Part shown: positions 43,518 to 52,615 of the stretch, in pieces
Numbering within the stretch: the first letter of the stretch is position 1
How the letters are laid out: every line of letters begins with the position of its first letter
Assembly: GCA_964423615.1 (NCBI GenBank)
Contig: CAYRFQ010000003.1
Location: 62,001-126,000, forward strand
Source of the DNA: CAYRFQ01 sp964423615
Lineage (GTDB): Bacteria; Planctomycetota; Planctomycetia; Gemmatales; Gemmataceae
Direction: 5' to 3'
Length of the DNA stretch: 64,000 nucleotides
Notes under the pieces: generated by a model
Seen by the model: only the letters and a program-made list of their open reading frames with translations
Database searches by the model: none
Told to the model about the DNA's origin: nothing
Position numbers and translations under genes: made by a program

Positions 43518-45110
43518 TCACTCAAATTGCCGGCCAATTCGTGAGTAGAGTTGAGAGGAATCAATTCGCACCCCACGAATCTCGGTGTACTGGAGTATAG
43601 AATGGCTCGGTTCACGAAACAAGTGTTCAGGCCCACGCGCCGACCGCTTCTTATTCTTGGGCCGGTACTTTGGGTTCGGTCGTGGCAATTTCGCGTTCAC
43701 GTCCTTAAGCCATTTTTGCAAATCGCGGTGTAGTTCTTTGGCCTTTTGAGGATGTTTCTTGGCCAGATCGTTTTTCTCCCCGAGATCATTCTTCAAATTG
43801 TACAACTCCATCCTTGGACCTTCATAAAACTTGGTGAGCTTCCAATCCCCTTTTCGAATAATGCTGTAAGGGCTCCCACTCCGGTAGTGCGGAAAATGCC
43901 AATAGATGGCATCTCGTGGGAGTTTTGTTTTCCCTCCCGAACGCAAATGCTTTACCAGTGATACGCCGTCGATCTTGCGATTCTGGGGGAGTTTCGCCCC
44001 CGCCGCTTCGGCAATTGTCGGTAGGTAATCCACACTGATGACGGGTTCTTCAGAGGTTTTTCCTGGCGGGACGGTACCTGGCCAGCGAACGATCAACGGG
44101 ACGCGGATTCCTCCCTCGTACGGGAAACCTTTTCCTGACCGCAACGGATAGTTGTTCGTCGGTCCCAGCAACCCGCCATTGTCCGACGTAAAGATGATCA
44201 CAGTTTTCTCGTCGAGGTTGAGCTGTTGCAACACCGCGAGAATGCGGCCCATCGCGTCATCAACGCTTTCGACCATCGCAGCGTATTTGGGGTTCTTTTG
44301 CTTGTTGCTTTTGGGGAGCGTGGCGAGACGTTGTTTGTATTTCTCGGTCACATCTGCTTTTGCCTGGATGGGAGTGTGGACGGCGTAATGCGCAAGGTAG
44401 AGAAAAAAGGGCTTGTTCTGGTGCTTCTTGATGAAGTTCACGGCTTCGTCGGCTTCGCGGTCGGATAGATACTCGCCTATTTTCCGAGGTGGCAAACCCG
44501 GAATCCCTTGCTTCAACCTACGACTTTGGAACGGATCAAAATAATTCGGTGGTTGGCCATAATCACACCCTCCATAGTTGAATTGAAAGCCTTGGTGCTG
44601 TGGATACCAGGCATCGTCTCCAAGATGCCACTTCCCAATGTGACAAGTGGCATAGCCGAGTTCGCGTAGAATTTCGGCGATCGTTACTTCTTCGAGTTCC
44701 ATCCAATATGGATTCGGCGGACACAGAAGTCTTCGGTTCGGGCCACCAACGTATTCGGTCGGATTGCGTTTTGGGGTCCCGCGCCCGCCGCGTTGAAATC
44801 TGGCCCGAATCCAATCCGTTACACCCAGGCGTGCTGGATACCTTCCCGTCATGAGTGCAGCGCGTGTCGGCGAACAAATCGCCGCAGCAGCGTACGCGTT
44901 GGTAAACCGCATCCCTCGTTTGGCGAGTTTGTCGATGTTGGGAGTAAGATAGAACTGGCTCCCTTGACACCCAAGGTCCTTCCACCCCATGTCGTCTACA
45001 TGAACGATGATGAAGTTGAGTTTTGGTTGGGGCCTGTTTTGTGTGGCGGCTTCGAGGGGGAACACTCCCCAGGTAAACAGGAAGGCAATACAACACGACG
45101 CGCGCATCAT
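43518..45110 (-). CDS. Secreted sulfatase (formylglycine-dependent)
   Basis: 530 residues from the ATG at 45110 (GGAGA eight bases upstream). Signal peptide MMRASCCIAFLFTWGVFPLEA, then FIIVHVDDMGWKDLG with the metal Asp pair, and the classic C79-S-P-T-R83-AALMTGRYPAR signature, whose Cys becomes formylglycine. CHIGKWHLGDD and FTSDNGG complete the active site. Probably removes sulfate from polysaccharides in the periplasm. The last 40 residues (after KKRSARG) are unlike the sulfatase core. Lies 122 bases downstream of the CNNM gene. Confidence 0.94.
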   Translation of the reverse strand: MMRASCCIAFLFTWGVFPLEAATQNRPQPKLNFIIVHVDDMGWKDLGCQGSQFYLTPNIDKLAKRGMRFTNAYAAAAICSPTRAALMTGRYPARLGVTDWIRARFQRGGRGTPKRNPTEYVGGPNRRLLCPPNPYWMELEEVTIAEILRELGYATCHIGKWHLGDDAWYPQHQGFQFNYGGCDYGQPPNYFDPFQSRRLKQGIPGLPPRKIGEYLSDREADEAVNFIKKHQNKPFFLYLAHYAVHTPIQAKADVTEKYKQRLATLPKSNKQKNPKYAAMVESVDDAMGRILAVLQQLNLDEKTVIIFTSDNGGLLGPTNNYPLRSGKGFPYEGGIRVPLIVRWPGTVPPGKTSEEPVISVDYLPTIAEAAGAKLPQNRKIDGVSLVKHLRSGGKTKLPRDAIYWHFPHYRSGSPYSIIRKGDWKLTKFYEGPRMELYNLKNDLGEKNDLAKKHPQKAKELHRDLQKWLKDVNAKLPRPNPKYRPKNKKRSARGPEHLFREPSHSILQYTEIRGVRIDSSQLYSRIGRQFE

Positions 45111-45232
45111 TACGATTGTCTCCAAGGTGGCGATGTCGATAACGGAACAGAAACCAAAGCTGAGGGTTCTTGGGTTCCTGAACGTACAGCAGGATTTCTT
45201 GGAATGCCGCAACCGATTAGAAAACCAAAGAG

Positions 45233-46333
45233 TCAAGCGACCTCGCCTGTCTCTCCGGACGTGATGCCAGCATTCTCGGAGGGCAGACTATGACGAATCG
45301 TCTCGCGGATCATCTTGAGGCGTTTGGTCTTCTTCGCCTCGGCGGCGAGGTCTGCGACGGTATCAGTTTCGTCCATGATCTCGCCTACGATGACTTCCAA
45401 GACGTCTTCGAGAGTGACAACCCCGGCAACGCCACCGTAGTCGTCCAGAACGACGGCGATGTGTTTTCGTTGGGTCTGGAACATGACCAACAATTGGTCG
45501 GCGGGTGTACTTTCGTGGACCATCAAGATGGGGTGAACGAGGTCCTTCAAGGGTGCCTGCAAGTTTTCACCCTTGACTACCATTTCGAATATTCGACTTT
45601 TGATCACGAACCCCTGAACGTCGTCGAGACGTTCTCCGACCACGACGAGCCGCGAGTGTTCCGAGTTGAACAATTCATCTTTGGATTCTTCCAACGTCTG
45701 GTGCCCTCGAACGAGGCTGATGGCCACGCGCGGAGTCATGATGTCGGAGGCCTTGCGGTCGTCCAGGTAGAAGACACGTTCGACCATCTCGGCTTCTTCC
45801 GGGTCGATCGCTTTCTCTTCCTTGCCGATTCTGGTCAAGGCCCGGATTTCTGCTTCGTCGGTCGTCGCGCTGTCGTCTTCTCTCAGGAACAAGCTGTTGA
45901 ACGTTTGCAGGAACCACACCAATGGAGTGAACGCCACGGTCAGAAAGACAATGGGTCTGGCCATCATCGAAGCGATGAACACGGCATGACGGTCTCCGAA
46001 ATTCTTCGGAAGGATTTCGGAGAATTGAATGACCATGATCGTCAGGATGTAGGGGAACCACAACAAGAATTGTTGGTGAGGCTCCAAGACATCGGTTGCG
46101 ATCTCGGCAATCCAGAACGTCCCGACGATATTGGCGATGTTGTTCCCGATGACGATTGCGATGATGGGTTTCGAGAGGTCCGATTTGATTTGCTCGACCA
46201 ATTTGCCGTTGGCGCTTTGCTCGGCGAGCAATCGAGCTCGGCTCAAGGGCAAGGAAAAGAAAGCCGCTTCGGTGCAGCTAAAGAGAGCGGAGGCCGTTAA
46301 CACGAGAACCACCGCGATGATCAGCTCTATCAC
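45233..46333 (-). CDS. CNNM/CorC-family membrane protein (DUF21 plus two CBS domains)
   Basis: 366 residues, GTG start with AAGG upstream. The N-terminal DUF21 domain has three to four helices (LIIAVVLVLTASALFSCTEA, FPYILTIMVIQFSEILPKNFG). Two CBS domains follow (IMTPRVAISLVRGHQTLEES and LVHPILMVHESTPADQLLVM; VVLDDYGGVAGVVTLEDVLE). Family members are linked to magnesium or cobalt transport and adenine-nucleotide sensing. The usual C-terminal CorC/HlyC domain of about 80 residues is absent: the protein ends about 40 residues after the second CBS domain. First gene of a leftward run with a sulfatase, SWIM and SNF2 genes. Confidence 0.9.
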   Translation of the reverse strand: MIELIIAVVLVLTASALFSCTEAAFFSLPLSRARLLAEQSANGKLVEQIKSDLSKPIIAIVIGNNIANIVGTFWIAEIATDVLEPHQQFLLWFPYILTIMVIQFSEILPKNFGDRHAVFIASMMARPIVFLTVAFTPLVWFLQTFNSLFLREDDSATTDEAEIRALTRIGKEEKAIDPEEAEMVERVFYLDDRKASDIMTPRVAISLVRGHQTLEESKDELFNSEHSRLVVVGERLDDVQGFVIKSRIFEMVVKGENLQAPLKDLVHPILMVHESTPADQLLVMFQTQRKHIAVVLDDYGGVAGVVTLEDVLEVIVGEIMDETDTVADLAAEAKKTKRLKMIRETIRHSLPSENAGITSGETGEVA

Positions 46334-47003
46334 TTACCTTCTCGCAATTACCCAGAGTAATTTGTGCGTTCCCGTTGAACGCAGCTTCTCGCCCCACCGG
46401 ATTTTTACTTAGCGAGCAGCCTTCGTTTAAGATTCTCTATTCTACAACCAATCATGGACGTTTGCGCAGGTCTTTTGCTTCACGGGAGTGAAAATCGGCC
46501 CCGTTGGCATCAGGCTTTGGAACACCCAGCGATGGTTCCCGGACGAACAAGCTCCCGCAAGAGCATTACCGACGTCTTTGATTCGAGCGTTCGTACACCT
46601 GGAGGTTGTCATATAGTAAAGGAGGAATTTCGGACCGTAAAAAAGTCATGAAGACCGACAAGTTTTTGAGAAAACGGAGATTCGACCGCTGAACCGCTTT
46701 TCCAAGCCCTCAACACTCTCGTTCGTCAACGGGTCTCCTCCAGGAATCGAAAAATCGACTGGCTACCTTTCTGCCGGAACACCATCTTATACTCTAATTC
46801 TGTGACTGAAAGAACGAATAGCCTTCTGGCAGTCGACTGCTTCGAATTTGTTGGGATGATTTTGGGATCAGCCCCCAACCCGAGGGTGCACGAGAACCCT
46901 TTACGCTAGCCCGAAGCGTTCTCACCTACAAATCGAGCGCCGACGACCACGAATACAGTACCGATACGGATGAACCAATCTTGGGTTCGGAGAACAGTTT
47001 CTC
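46334..47003. other. Intergenic region upstream of the calcium ATPase
   Basis: About 670 bases between divergent genes. AT-rich patches near 46425-46445 and near 46785-46805 could be promoters. A motif CTAGCCCGAAGCGT at 46909-46922 resembles a sequence I recall as frequent in planctomycete intergenic DNA. No gene supported. Confidence 0.45.
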
Positions 47004-50000
47004 ATGCGAACATTGGCAGAAGTAAAACAAGCATTGGGGACCTCTGCAGAGGCGGGTCTATCTCCGAGTGAGGTGGAAAAGAGTCTCTCGCAGTTTGGTG
47101 CAAACCGCTTGACGCCTCTTCCTCGCGAGCCGCTCTGGAAGAAGTTTCTGGGGATGTTCGAAGATCCCATCATCAAGATATTGCTCGCAGCAGCCTTACT
47201 CTCGATGATCGTTGATCTGTTCCGAGCGAGTGCTAACCTTGGACTCATCTCACTCATCGGAGTTGTCGTCATTCTCGTTGGTTCTTTTGTTGTTCGACAA
47301 CAACAATGGCTTCCCTCGCTCATGTTCGGCTTGGCGGTGCTGCTCTTTTTCTTTGGTCTTGGGACGGGGCATTTTCTGGTCGAAGGAATGGCCGTGATGA
47401 TCGCCGTCATCCTGGCGACAGGAGTGGCGTTCCTCAGTGAATATCGGAGCGACCGGGAGTTCGAGCTTTTGAACGCTCAGAAGGAAGACGTTCAGGTCAA
47501 GGTCATCCGTGGTGGACAGTTCCAGACCATCAAAATGGACGACGTTGTCGTTGGTGACGTCGTCCAACTCGAAATGGGTGACGAGATTCCCGCCGACGGT
47601 CGCGTTCTCACGGCCAAGGAACTGCAAATCGACCAGTCACTTATGACGGGAGAATCGGAGGCCGTTCGGAAACTCGTTCGGCCAGACGATGAAGCCGACT
47701 CCGGACCAGGACATCCCGGCTCGATGTACCGAGGAACCCAAGTCGTCGATGGAGCCGGGACCATGTTGGTCACCGAGGTTGGTGACAACTCGGAGTTGGG
47801 TAAAATTGCCCGGAAGCTCTCGGCGACAGAAGTCGAGGAAGAGGAGGACGAATCCGCTTCGGGGGAAGAGAAGCGTATTAAAGCCAAGCTGACGATCTCA
47901 AAAGAACTCACGCCGCTTCAGTTGAAACTCACGAAGCTGGCCGAGCAGATCAGTCTCGTGGGGTACATCGCCGCCCTGGCCATCTTCGTTGCCCAACTCG
48001 TTTATGGAATCGTGTCGAGTAAGGTTTACATTCCGGGTGACCTGGACCAAACGCTTGAAGTCTTCAGCCAGTTATTGAGCTACTTTGTGAACATGGTCAT
48101 CATCATCGTCGTGGCCGTCCCGGAAGGCCTGCCGATGAGCGTGACGATCTCGCTCGCTCTGGCGATGCAGAAAATGACGCGGGCCAATTCGCTCGTCCGC
48201 AAGTTAGTCGCCTGTGAGACCGTGGGCTCGGCGACCGTCATTTGTTCCGACAAGACGGGAACGCTTACCCAGAACAAAATGCGTGTCGAGCGGCTCATCT
48301 GGGAGGGACAAATCTACGACCGCGGCCAAGACGGATGGGGCGTTCCCGAAAAAGCGACGCCTTGGCCTCGCGACAATACTCCGATCAACATGATGGCCAT
48401 CAACTCGGCCGTCAACTCCACGGCCTATCTGGAACGAAAAGAAGGCAAGTTGCTTACGGTCGGGAATGCAACGGAAGGGGCTTTGTTGCAGTACATCGAA
48501 GAAGGTGGCATCGATTACAACCAACTCCGGAAGGACTTCGAGGCCAAGTACCAGCTTCACTTTTCTGCCGACCGCAAGCGGATGTTGACGGTCATCGACT
48601 ACGGCGACAGGATGATATCTCTCGTCAAAGGGGCTCCGGAAATTCTCCTCGAACGGAGCACCCACTATCTCAAGGCCGACGGTTCGGTTGAACCGTGGAA
48701 CGACGAAGCCCGCGATGCCGTCCAGAAGTCTCTGAACCAGTCGGCCGTCGAGGCCATGCGAACGCTGGCGTTTGCCTACCGCGATCTTCCCGCAGACATG
48801 CCCACGACGGAAGACGAACTCCACGAACGTCGGGACGACCTCGAGACGAACTTGACGTTCGTGGGCATGGTATCGATTCGCGACCCGCTTCGTGATGATG
48901 TTCCCGCCGCCATCGACCGATGCCGCGACGCCGGGATCAAAATCAAGATGGTCACTGGAGACAACGTCGAAACGGCAAGAGCCATCGCGCACAAAATTCA
49001 TTTGATCGACAACGCCGAGGAACCCATTAATAGCGAAAAAGGCGTCGTCATGACGTCCTCGCATTTTCAGGAGTTGTTCGAGAAGGACCGGGAAGGGCTC
49101 AAGGAAAAACTTCCGAACTTACGGGTCCTGGCACGAGCCTTACCGGGCGACAAATATCGTCTGGTTACGATGCTCCAGGAACTCAACGAAGTCGTGGCCG
49201 TGACGGGGGACGGGACGAACGATGCTCCGGCACTGAAAAAGGCGGACGTCGGTCTAGCGATGGGAATCGCTGGAACCGAGGTGGCCAAGGAAGCCAGCGA
49301 CATCGTCTTGCTCGACGACTCGTTTTCGACGATCGTCAGCGCCGTCAAGTGGGGGCGTTCGCTCTACGACAACATCCAACGATTCATCCAGTTCCAATTG
49401 ACGATCAACTTCAGTGCTTTGGTCATCTTTTTCCTCGGCGTTTTCTTGGGAGTCGAGGCTCCCTTTACGGTCTTGCAACTGCTGTGGATCAACGTCATCA
49501 TGGACACGTTCGCAGCGATTGCGTTGTGTTCGGAACCGCCGCGGGACAGCGTCATGGACCTGCCCCCGAAGAAGAAAGACGAGAGCATCATATCCCCGGC
49601 CATGCTCAAGACGATCCTGGGAACGGGTACTTTCTTCATCGTTGTCATGCTCTCGATGATGTTCGTGATGAAGGGCGGGCCGTCGATTCCTCCATCTTCT
49701 CATGTTCCAGGGCAATGGGCCTTCCATGCATCCGACGAGGAAAAGAAAGGCCCCTGGTCGGTCGAGCGAGCTGGATCACGCTTCGAGATGTCGTCCGACG
49801 AGCTGTCCTACTCGAAGGAGAAGGAACAATACTTCTTCGCCCACAAGAAGGGAGAGTCTGAGAAAGAAATGTTGCCCCTGGCCTACAGTGAGACCCAGAA
49901 ACAACACTACGTCCCTCTCGAAGACGGGAAGAAGGCGTTCATTCAAGTGGACGATCGCGAGGACAAAAAGAATCCAAGACGTTTCTACGAGGTGGAAGAA

Positions 50001-50408
50001 GGCGACGACCAGGAAGTCAACTACGCCTTCGTGGACACCCACTTCACTGTTTTGCAGGTGAGTTTGTTCTTCTCACTCTATGTATTCTTCCAGGTGTGGA
50101 ACCAGATTAATTGTCGCTCCTTGACGCCGAGGGAAAGCGGCATGACTCGCATCTGGGAGAACCCAACGTTTCTGGCCATCGCAGGAACGGTGGCGATTGG
50201 ACAGATCATCATCGTGACGGTCGGTGGATCGGTCTTCAAGGTCCAGCCTTTGAGTGTCGTGCAATGGCTTGTCATCATCGGCGCGACGGCATCCGTGTTG
50301 GTCTTTGCCGAGATCGCTCGTTTTGTCCAACTGGCCATGCTGAACTCGTCGCAAAACCAGACGCCACAAACAGCGGCGACCCCGACGGCCAGTTCGGAGG
50401 AGAACTAA
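47004..50408 (+). CDS. Calcium-translocating P-type ATPase (PMCA/SERCA-like)
   Basis: 1134 residues. Pumps Ca2+ (or a related cation) out of the cytoplasm using ATP. Motifs: MTGESEAV, VAVPEGLPMSVT (cation site in helix 4), phosphorylated Asp near residue 416 in SDKTGTLTQNKM, KGAPEILLERS, and VTGDGTNDAPALKKADVGLA. Two features are unusual: an extra pair of hydrophobic segments (about 81-97 and 104-120) between the first and second core helices, and a highly charged Glu/Lys-rich insert of about 120 residues (about 890-1010) in a loop between late helices where relatives have a short one. GGAGAA lies about 11 bases before the ATG. Confidence 0.93.
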   Translation: MRTLAEVKQALGTSAEAGLSPSEVEKSLSQFGANRLTPLPREPLWKKFLGMFEDPIIKILLAAALLSMIVDLFRASANLGLISLIGVVVILVGSFVVRQQQWLPSLMFGLAVLLFFFGLGTGHFLVEGMAVMIAVILATGVAFLSEYRSDREFELLNAQKEDVQVKVIRGGQFQTIKMDDVVVGDVVQLEMGDEIPADGRVLTAKELQIDQSLMTGESEAVRKLVRPDDEADSGPGHPGSMYRGTQVVDGAGTMLVTEVGDNSELGKIARKLSATEVEEEEDESASGEEKRIKAKLTISKELTPLQLKLTKLAEQISLVGYIAALAIFVAQLVYGIVSSKVYIPGDLDQTLEVFSQLLSYFVNMVIIIVVAVPEGLPMSVTISLALAMQKMTRANSLVRKLVACETVGSATVICSDKTGTLTQNKMRVERLIWEGQIYDRGQDGWGVPEKATPWPRDNTPINMMAINSAVNSTAYLERKEGKLLTVGNATEGALLQYIEEGGIDYNQLRKDFEAKYQLHFSADRKRMLTVIDYGDRMISLVKGAPEILLERSTHYLKADGSVEPWNDEARDAVQKSLNQSAVEAMRTLAFAYRDLPADMPTTEDELHERRDDLETNLTFVGMVSIRDPLRDDVPAAIDRCRDAGIKIKMVTGDNVETARAIAHKIHLIDNAEEPINSEKGVVMTSSHFQELFEKDREGLKEKLPNLRVLARALPGDKYRLVTMLQELNEVVAVTGDGTNDAPALKKADVGLAMGIAGTEVAKEASDIVLLDDSFSTIVSAVKWGRSLYDNIQRFIQFQLTINFSALVIFFLGVFLGVEAPFTVLQLLWINVIMDTFAAIALCSEPPRDSVMDLPPKKKDESIISPAMLKTILGTGTFFIVVMLSMMFVMKGGPSIPPSSHVPGQWAFHASDEEKKGPWSVERAGSRFEMSSDELSYSKEKEQYFFAHKKGESEKEMLPLAYSETQKQHYVPLEDGKKAFIQVDDREDKKNPRRFYEVEEGDDQEVNYAFVDTHFTVLQVSLFFSLYVFFQVWNQINCRSLTPRESGMTRIWENPTFLAIAGTVAIGQIIIVTVGGSVFKVQPLSVVQWLVIIGATASVLVFAEIARFVQLAMLNSSQNQTPQTAATPTASSEEN

Positions 50409-50780
50409 CGATAGGTTACTGGCCCACTCTGGCAAGGAATCTGAGCGAAGCAAGAAACGCAACGCCAGCCGATCTAGACCAACCCGTACTTCGAGCGAGG
50501 CTCTTCTTCTTCGAGAGCCTCGCTTGCGTTCTGGGCAGGTGTCCAATGAGCCGCCCGTCTCAAGCCCTTCAAAATCCAGGGAATCTCCATCTTGAAAACT
50601 CCGATGGCTTCGTATTCTCTGTTCCATTAAACTTCCCCAACTGCGAACTAACGTAGTTTCCATTTCCCAAGGGAAGTGACACTGTCGAGCTATCAGGAAC
50701 CTGATCTACCGAACGAGAACTTGCGATCAGGATGACTCCGTTGGAGAACCCACGGCTTCACTGGCCTAAGGAGAGTTGCC
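50409..50780. other. Intergenic region with hairpin, upstream of the desaturase
   Basis: About 370 bases. Holds the hairpin at 50494-50524 and no gene. Confidence 0.5.
50494..50524. repeat. Hairpin related to the 36831-36903 inverted repeat
   Basis: AGCGAGGCTCT / AGAGCCTCGCT arms (11 bases) around the loop TCTTCTTCG. Shares AGCGAGGCT...TTCTTCT and CTCGCTTGCG with the 30-base inverted repeat. It lies 86 bases after the calcium ATPase stop and may end or protect that transcript. Confidence 0.55.
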
Positions 50781-51749
50781 ATGTCTCTCGGTACCCCGAG
50801 TATTCCCTTGGAAGAGAGCCCCGAAACCGCCTCTGCAACGCCTGCTCTGAAGCTTAGGTGGCGAAAGCAGGTGGTGGTTGGGTTCTTGCTGTTCCATTTG
50901 TTGCTTCCCCTTGCGTTCCTTCCTTGGCTTTTCAGCTGGGTGGGAGTGATCTCGGTTTTTCTGGGTAACTATATTTTCTGTTCGGTCGGTATTGGTTTGT
51001 GCTACCACCGAGCGCTGTGTCACCAGAGTCTTCGGTTGCCCAAGTGGCTCGAACGATCTCTAGCGGTCCTCGGAGTCTGTAGCTTGCAGGATTCGCCATG
51101 TTATTGGGTAGCGCTGCATCGACTCCATCACAAATACTCCGACGAGATCGCAGATCCGCATTCACCTGTGAAAAACTTCTTCTGGGGGCACACTGGTTGG
51201 GTTCTCTTCAAGCGATCGGACCGTCCTCGTGGTGAAGTGTGCCGCAAGTACGTTCCCGATCTGCTTCGCGATCCGTTCTACGCGGGTCTGGAAAAGCACA
51301 ATGCTTGGGGATGGGTTTTCATCGCACACGCCATTCTGTATTTTTTGATCGCGTTTCTTATCGGATTGGCTTGGACGGATTTGATGGGTGGACTTCAGTT
51401 TGGCTTGAGCATGTTTGTCTGGGGCGTGATTGTCCGGGTGGTCTACACCTGGCACATTACTTGGGCGGTGAATTCAATTTGTCACATGTGGGGCTATCGC
51501 AATTACAAGACCACGGATAACAGTCGAAATAACTGGCTCATTGCCTTGGCGACGAATGGAGAGGGATGGCATAACAACCACCATGCCGACCAACGAAGTG
51601 CAGCCCACGGCCATCGTTGGTGGGAACTCGACGTCACTTACTTGACCATTCGGTTTTTAAAGATGCTCGGATTGGCCACGGCCGTGGTGTCGCCGCGTCC
51701 GATTCAGGAACGAGATGGTTCTTCGGAAATGAGAAAGCTGGCAGCGTAG
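50781..51749 (+). CDS. Acyl-CoA/acyl-lipid desaturase (delta-9-like)
   Basis: 322 residues. Integral-membrane di-iron fatty-acid desaturase with the three histidine boxes: HRALCH, HRLHH and HNNHH (GEGWHNNHHADQRSAAHG). Helices before, between and after the boxes (VVVGFLLFHLLLPLAFLPWL; FLGNYIFCSVGIGLCYHRA; WGWVFIAHAILYFLIAFLIG) match the stearoyl-CoA-desaturase type. It places a double bond in acyl chains using O2 and electrons, adjusting membrane fluidity. AAGGAGAG lies five bases before the ATG. Stands alone. Confidence 0.94.
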   Translation: MSLGTPSIPLEESPETASATPALKLRWRKQVVVGFLLFHLLLPLAFLPWLFSWVGVISVFLGNYIFCSVGIGLCYHRALCHQSLRLPKWLERSLAVLGVCSLQDSPCYWVALHRLHHKYSDEIADPHSPVKNFFWGHTGWVLFKRSDRPRGEVCRKYVPDLLRDPFYAGLEKHNAWGWVFIAHAILYFLIAFLIGLAWTDLMGGLQFGLSMFVWGVIVRVVYTWHITWAVNSICHMWGYRNYKTTDNSRNNWLIALATNGEGWHNNHHADQRSAAHGHRWWELDVTYLTIRFLKMLGLATAVVSPRPIQERDGSSEMRKLAA

Positions 51750-52334
51750 AGAATGCTACATTGAGACTTGGTCATTGTGAAGTGGGAGGCAAAAACTCCG
51801 CTGTAAATCCGTCTGTGCTTCGGGGCCGAGCAACGGCACACAGGGAACGCGAAATTCCATGCTGTCTGGCTTTTGTATTCGCAGATTGTGTGAAGTTTGA
51901 TAACCTGCGAGGTGGTTCAGGCACGACTTGTCTTTCAAGTGTTTGGTTTCTGTAGCACACCGTGTCATCTTTTTGGTGTGCCTTTGCTATCGTTCAAGCT
52001 GGTCACGCCTCCGACAAAATTGGACAGCCGTAAGGTTCGCCTGCCGAGGCCCTGTTGCTTTGGTGCGTTCGCCGCGTGGACGTCAAGAGTCAGTTAGCAA
52101 CGGATGCGCTATTCGACCGTTCCAGACCCTCCAAGGATTCTTCCCTTCGTGCCGGGCTAAGTGGCATAGAACACACCTCCAAGTATTTTGCTCCTTTCTA
52201 ATCTCAAACAACCGTTTATCCGAAGGCAGTATCCTATTCTTCTATGAGGCGGAGCAAATTCGCTTCCAGAACTTTACCTCAGTCTGTGGAGATTGTGTGA
52301 GACGAATGGGGGTGGGGTTGGTTATAATTCACAG
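51750..52334. other. Intergenic region after the desaturase
   Basis: About 580 bases with no convincing reading frame: those present are rich in Cys/Arg and lack binding sites. At its end lies the TATAAT at 52323-52328. Confidence 0.5.
52323..52328 (+). promoter_or_regulatory. Possible -10 element for the candidate RNA
   Basis: TATAAT in the context GGTTATAATTC, with a run of structured sequence starting a few bases later. No consensus -35 at 17 bases. Confidence 0.35.
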
Positions 52335-52603
52335 AGAGATGACGTTCGAGGACTGACATCGGCTGGTGCCAAGATTATTCTTGTTAACACAGTTCTTAAA
52401 GCCATGCCGAGTCGCTCTAGCGCCAAATCCCTACACTTCGAACTGGGGGCAGTTCGCCACCCACTACACCCACAAATTCCTGGAGACTTGAAGAGTCACT
52501 ATGGTGGCCAGTGTGACGAGTTCAAGCCCAGGAGGAAGTCGAAAGGGGCGTCCCGTCTGCCCTCAAACACCCCGATCAAGGTTGATCGGGGTGTTTCTTT
52601 TCC
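52335..52603 (+). ncRNA. Candidate structured non-coding RNA
   Basis: About 270 bases bounded by a -10-like TATAAT and an intrinsic terminator, with no useful reading frame. Hairpins seen by eye: CAAGA-TTAT-TCTTG near 52363-52385; CGAACTG-GGGG-CAGTTCG at 52439-52456; and a long interrupted stem at 52478-52533 made of TCCTGG/CCAGGA, CTTGAA/TTCAAG and GTCAC/GTGAC around a 13-base loop. The sequence does not match RNase P, tmRNA, SRP or 6S RNA signatures that I can recall. It could also be a long 3' tail of the desaturase message or a decayed region. Exact ends are not known. Confidence 0.4.
52565..52603 (+). terminator. Intrinsic terminator
   Basis: Perfect 15-base arms (AAACACCCCGATCAA and its complement), separated by GG, followed on the plus strand by CTTTTCC. 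The T-rich side faces rightwards, so it ends a plus-strand transcript coming from the 52.3 kb region; it lies 13 bases beyond the convergent gene's stop. Confidence 0.8.
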
Positions 52604-52615
52604 GAACACTCGGAC

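Noticed and set aside
45290..46300. 336-codon frame on the plus strand opposite the CNNM gene
   Set aside because: Asp/His/Gln/Val-rich antisense translation; the minus strand holds a recognisable DUF21-CBS protein.
46909..46922. CTAGCCCGAAGCGT motif
   Set aside because: It resembles a motif I recall from planctomycete intergenic DNA, but only one short copy is present, so no repeat can be claimed.
48204..49064. 286-codon minus-strand frame inside the calcium ATPase
   Set aside because: Covers the phosphorylation domain of an intact P-type ATPase; shadow of codon bias.
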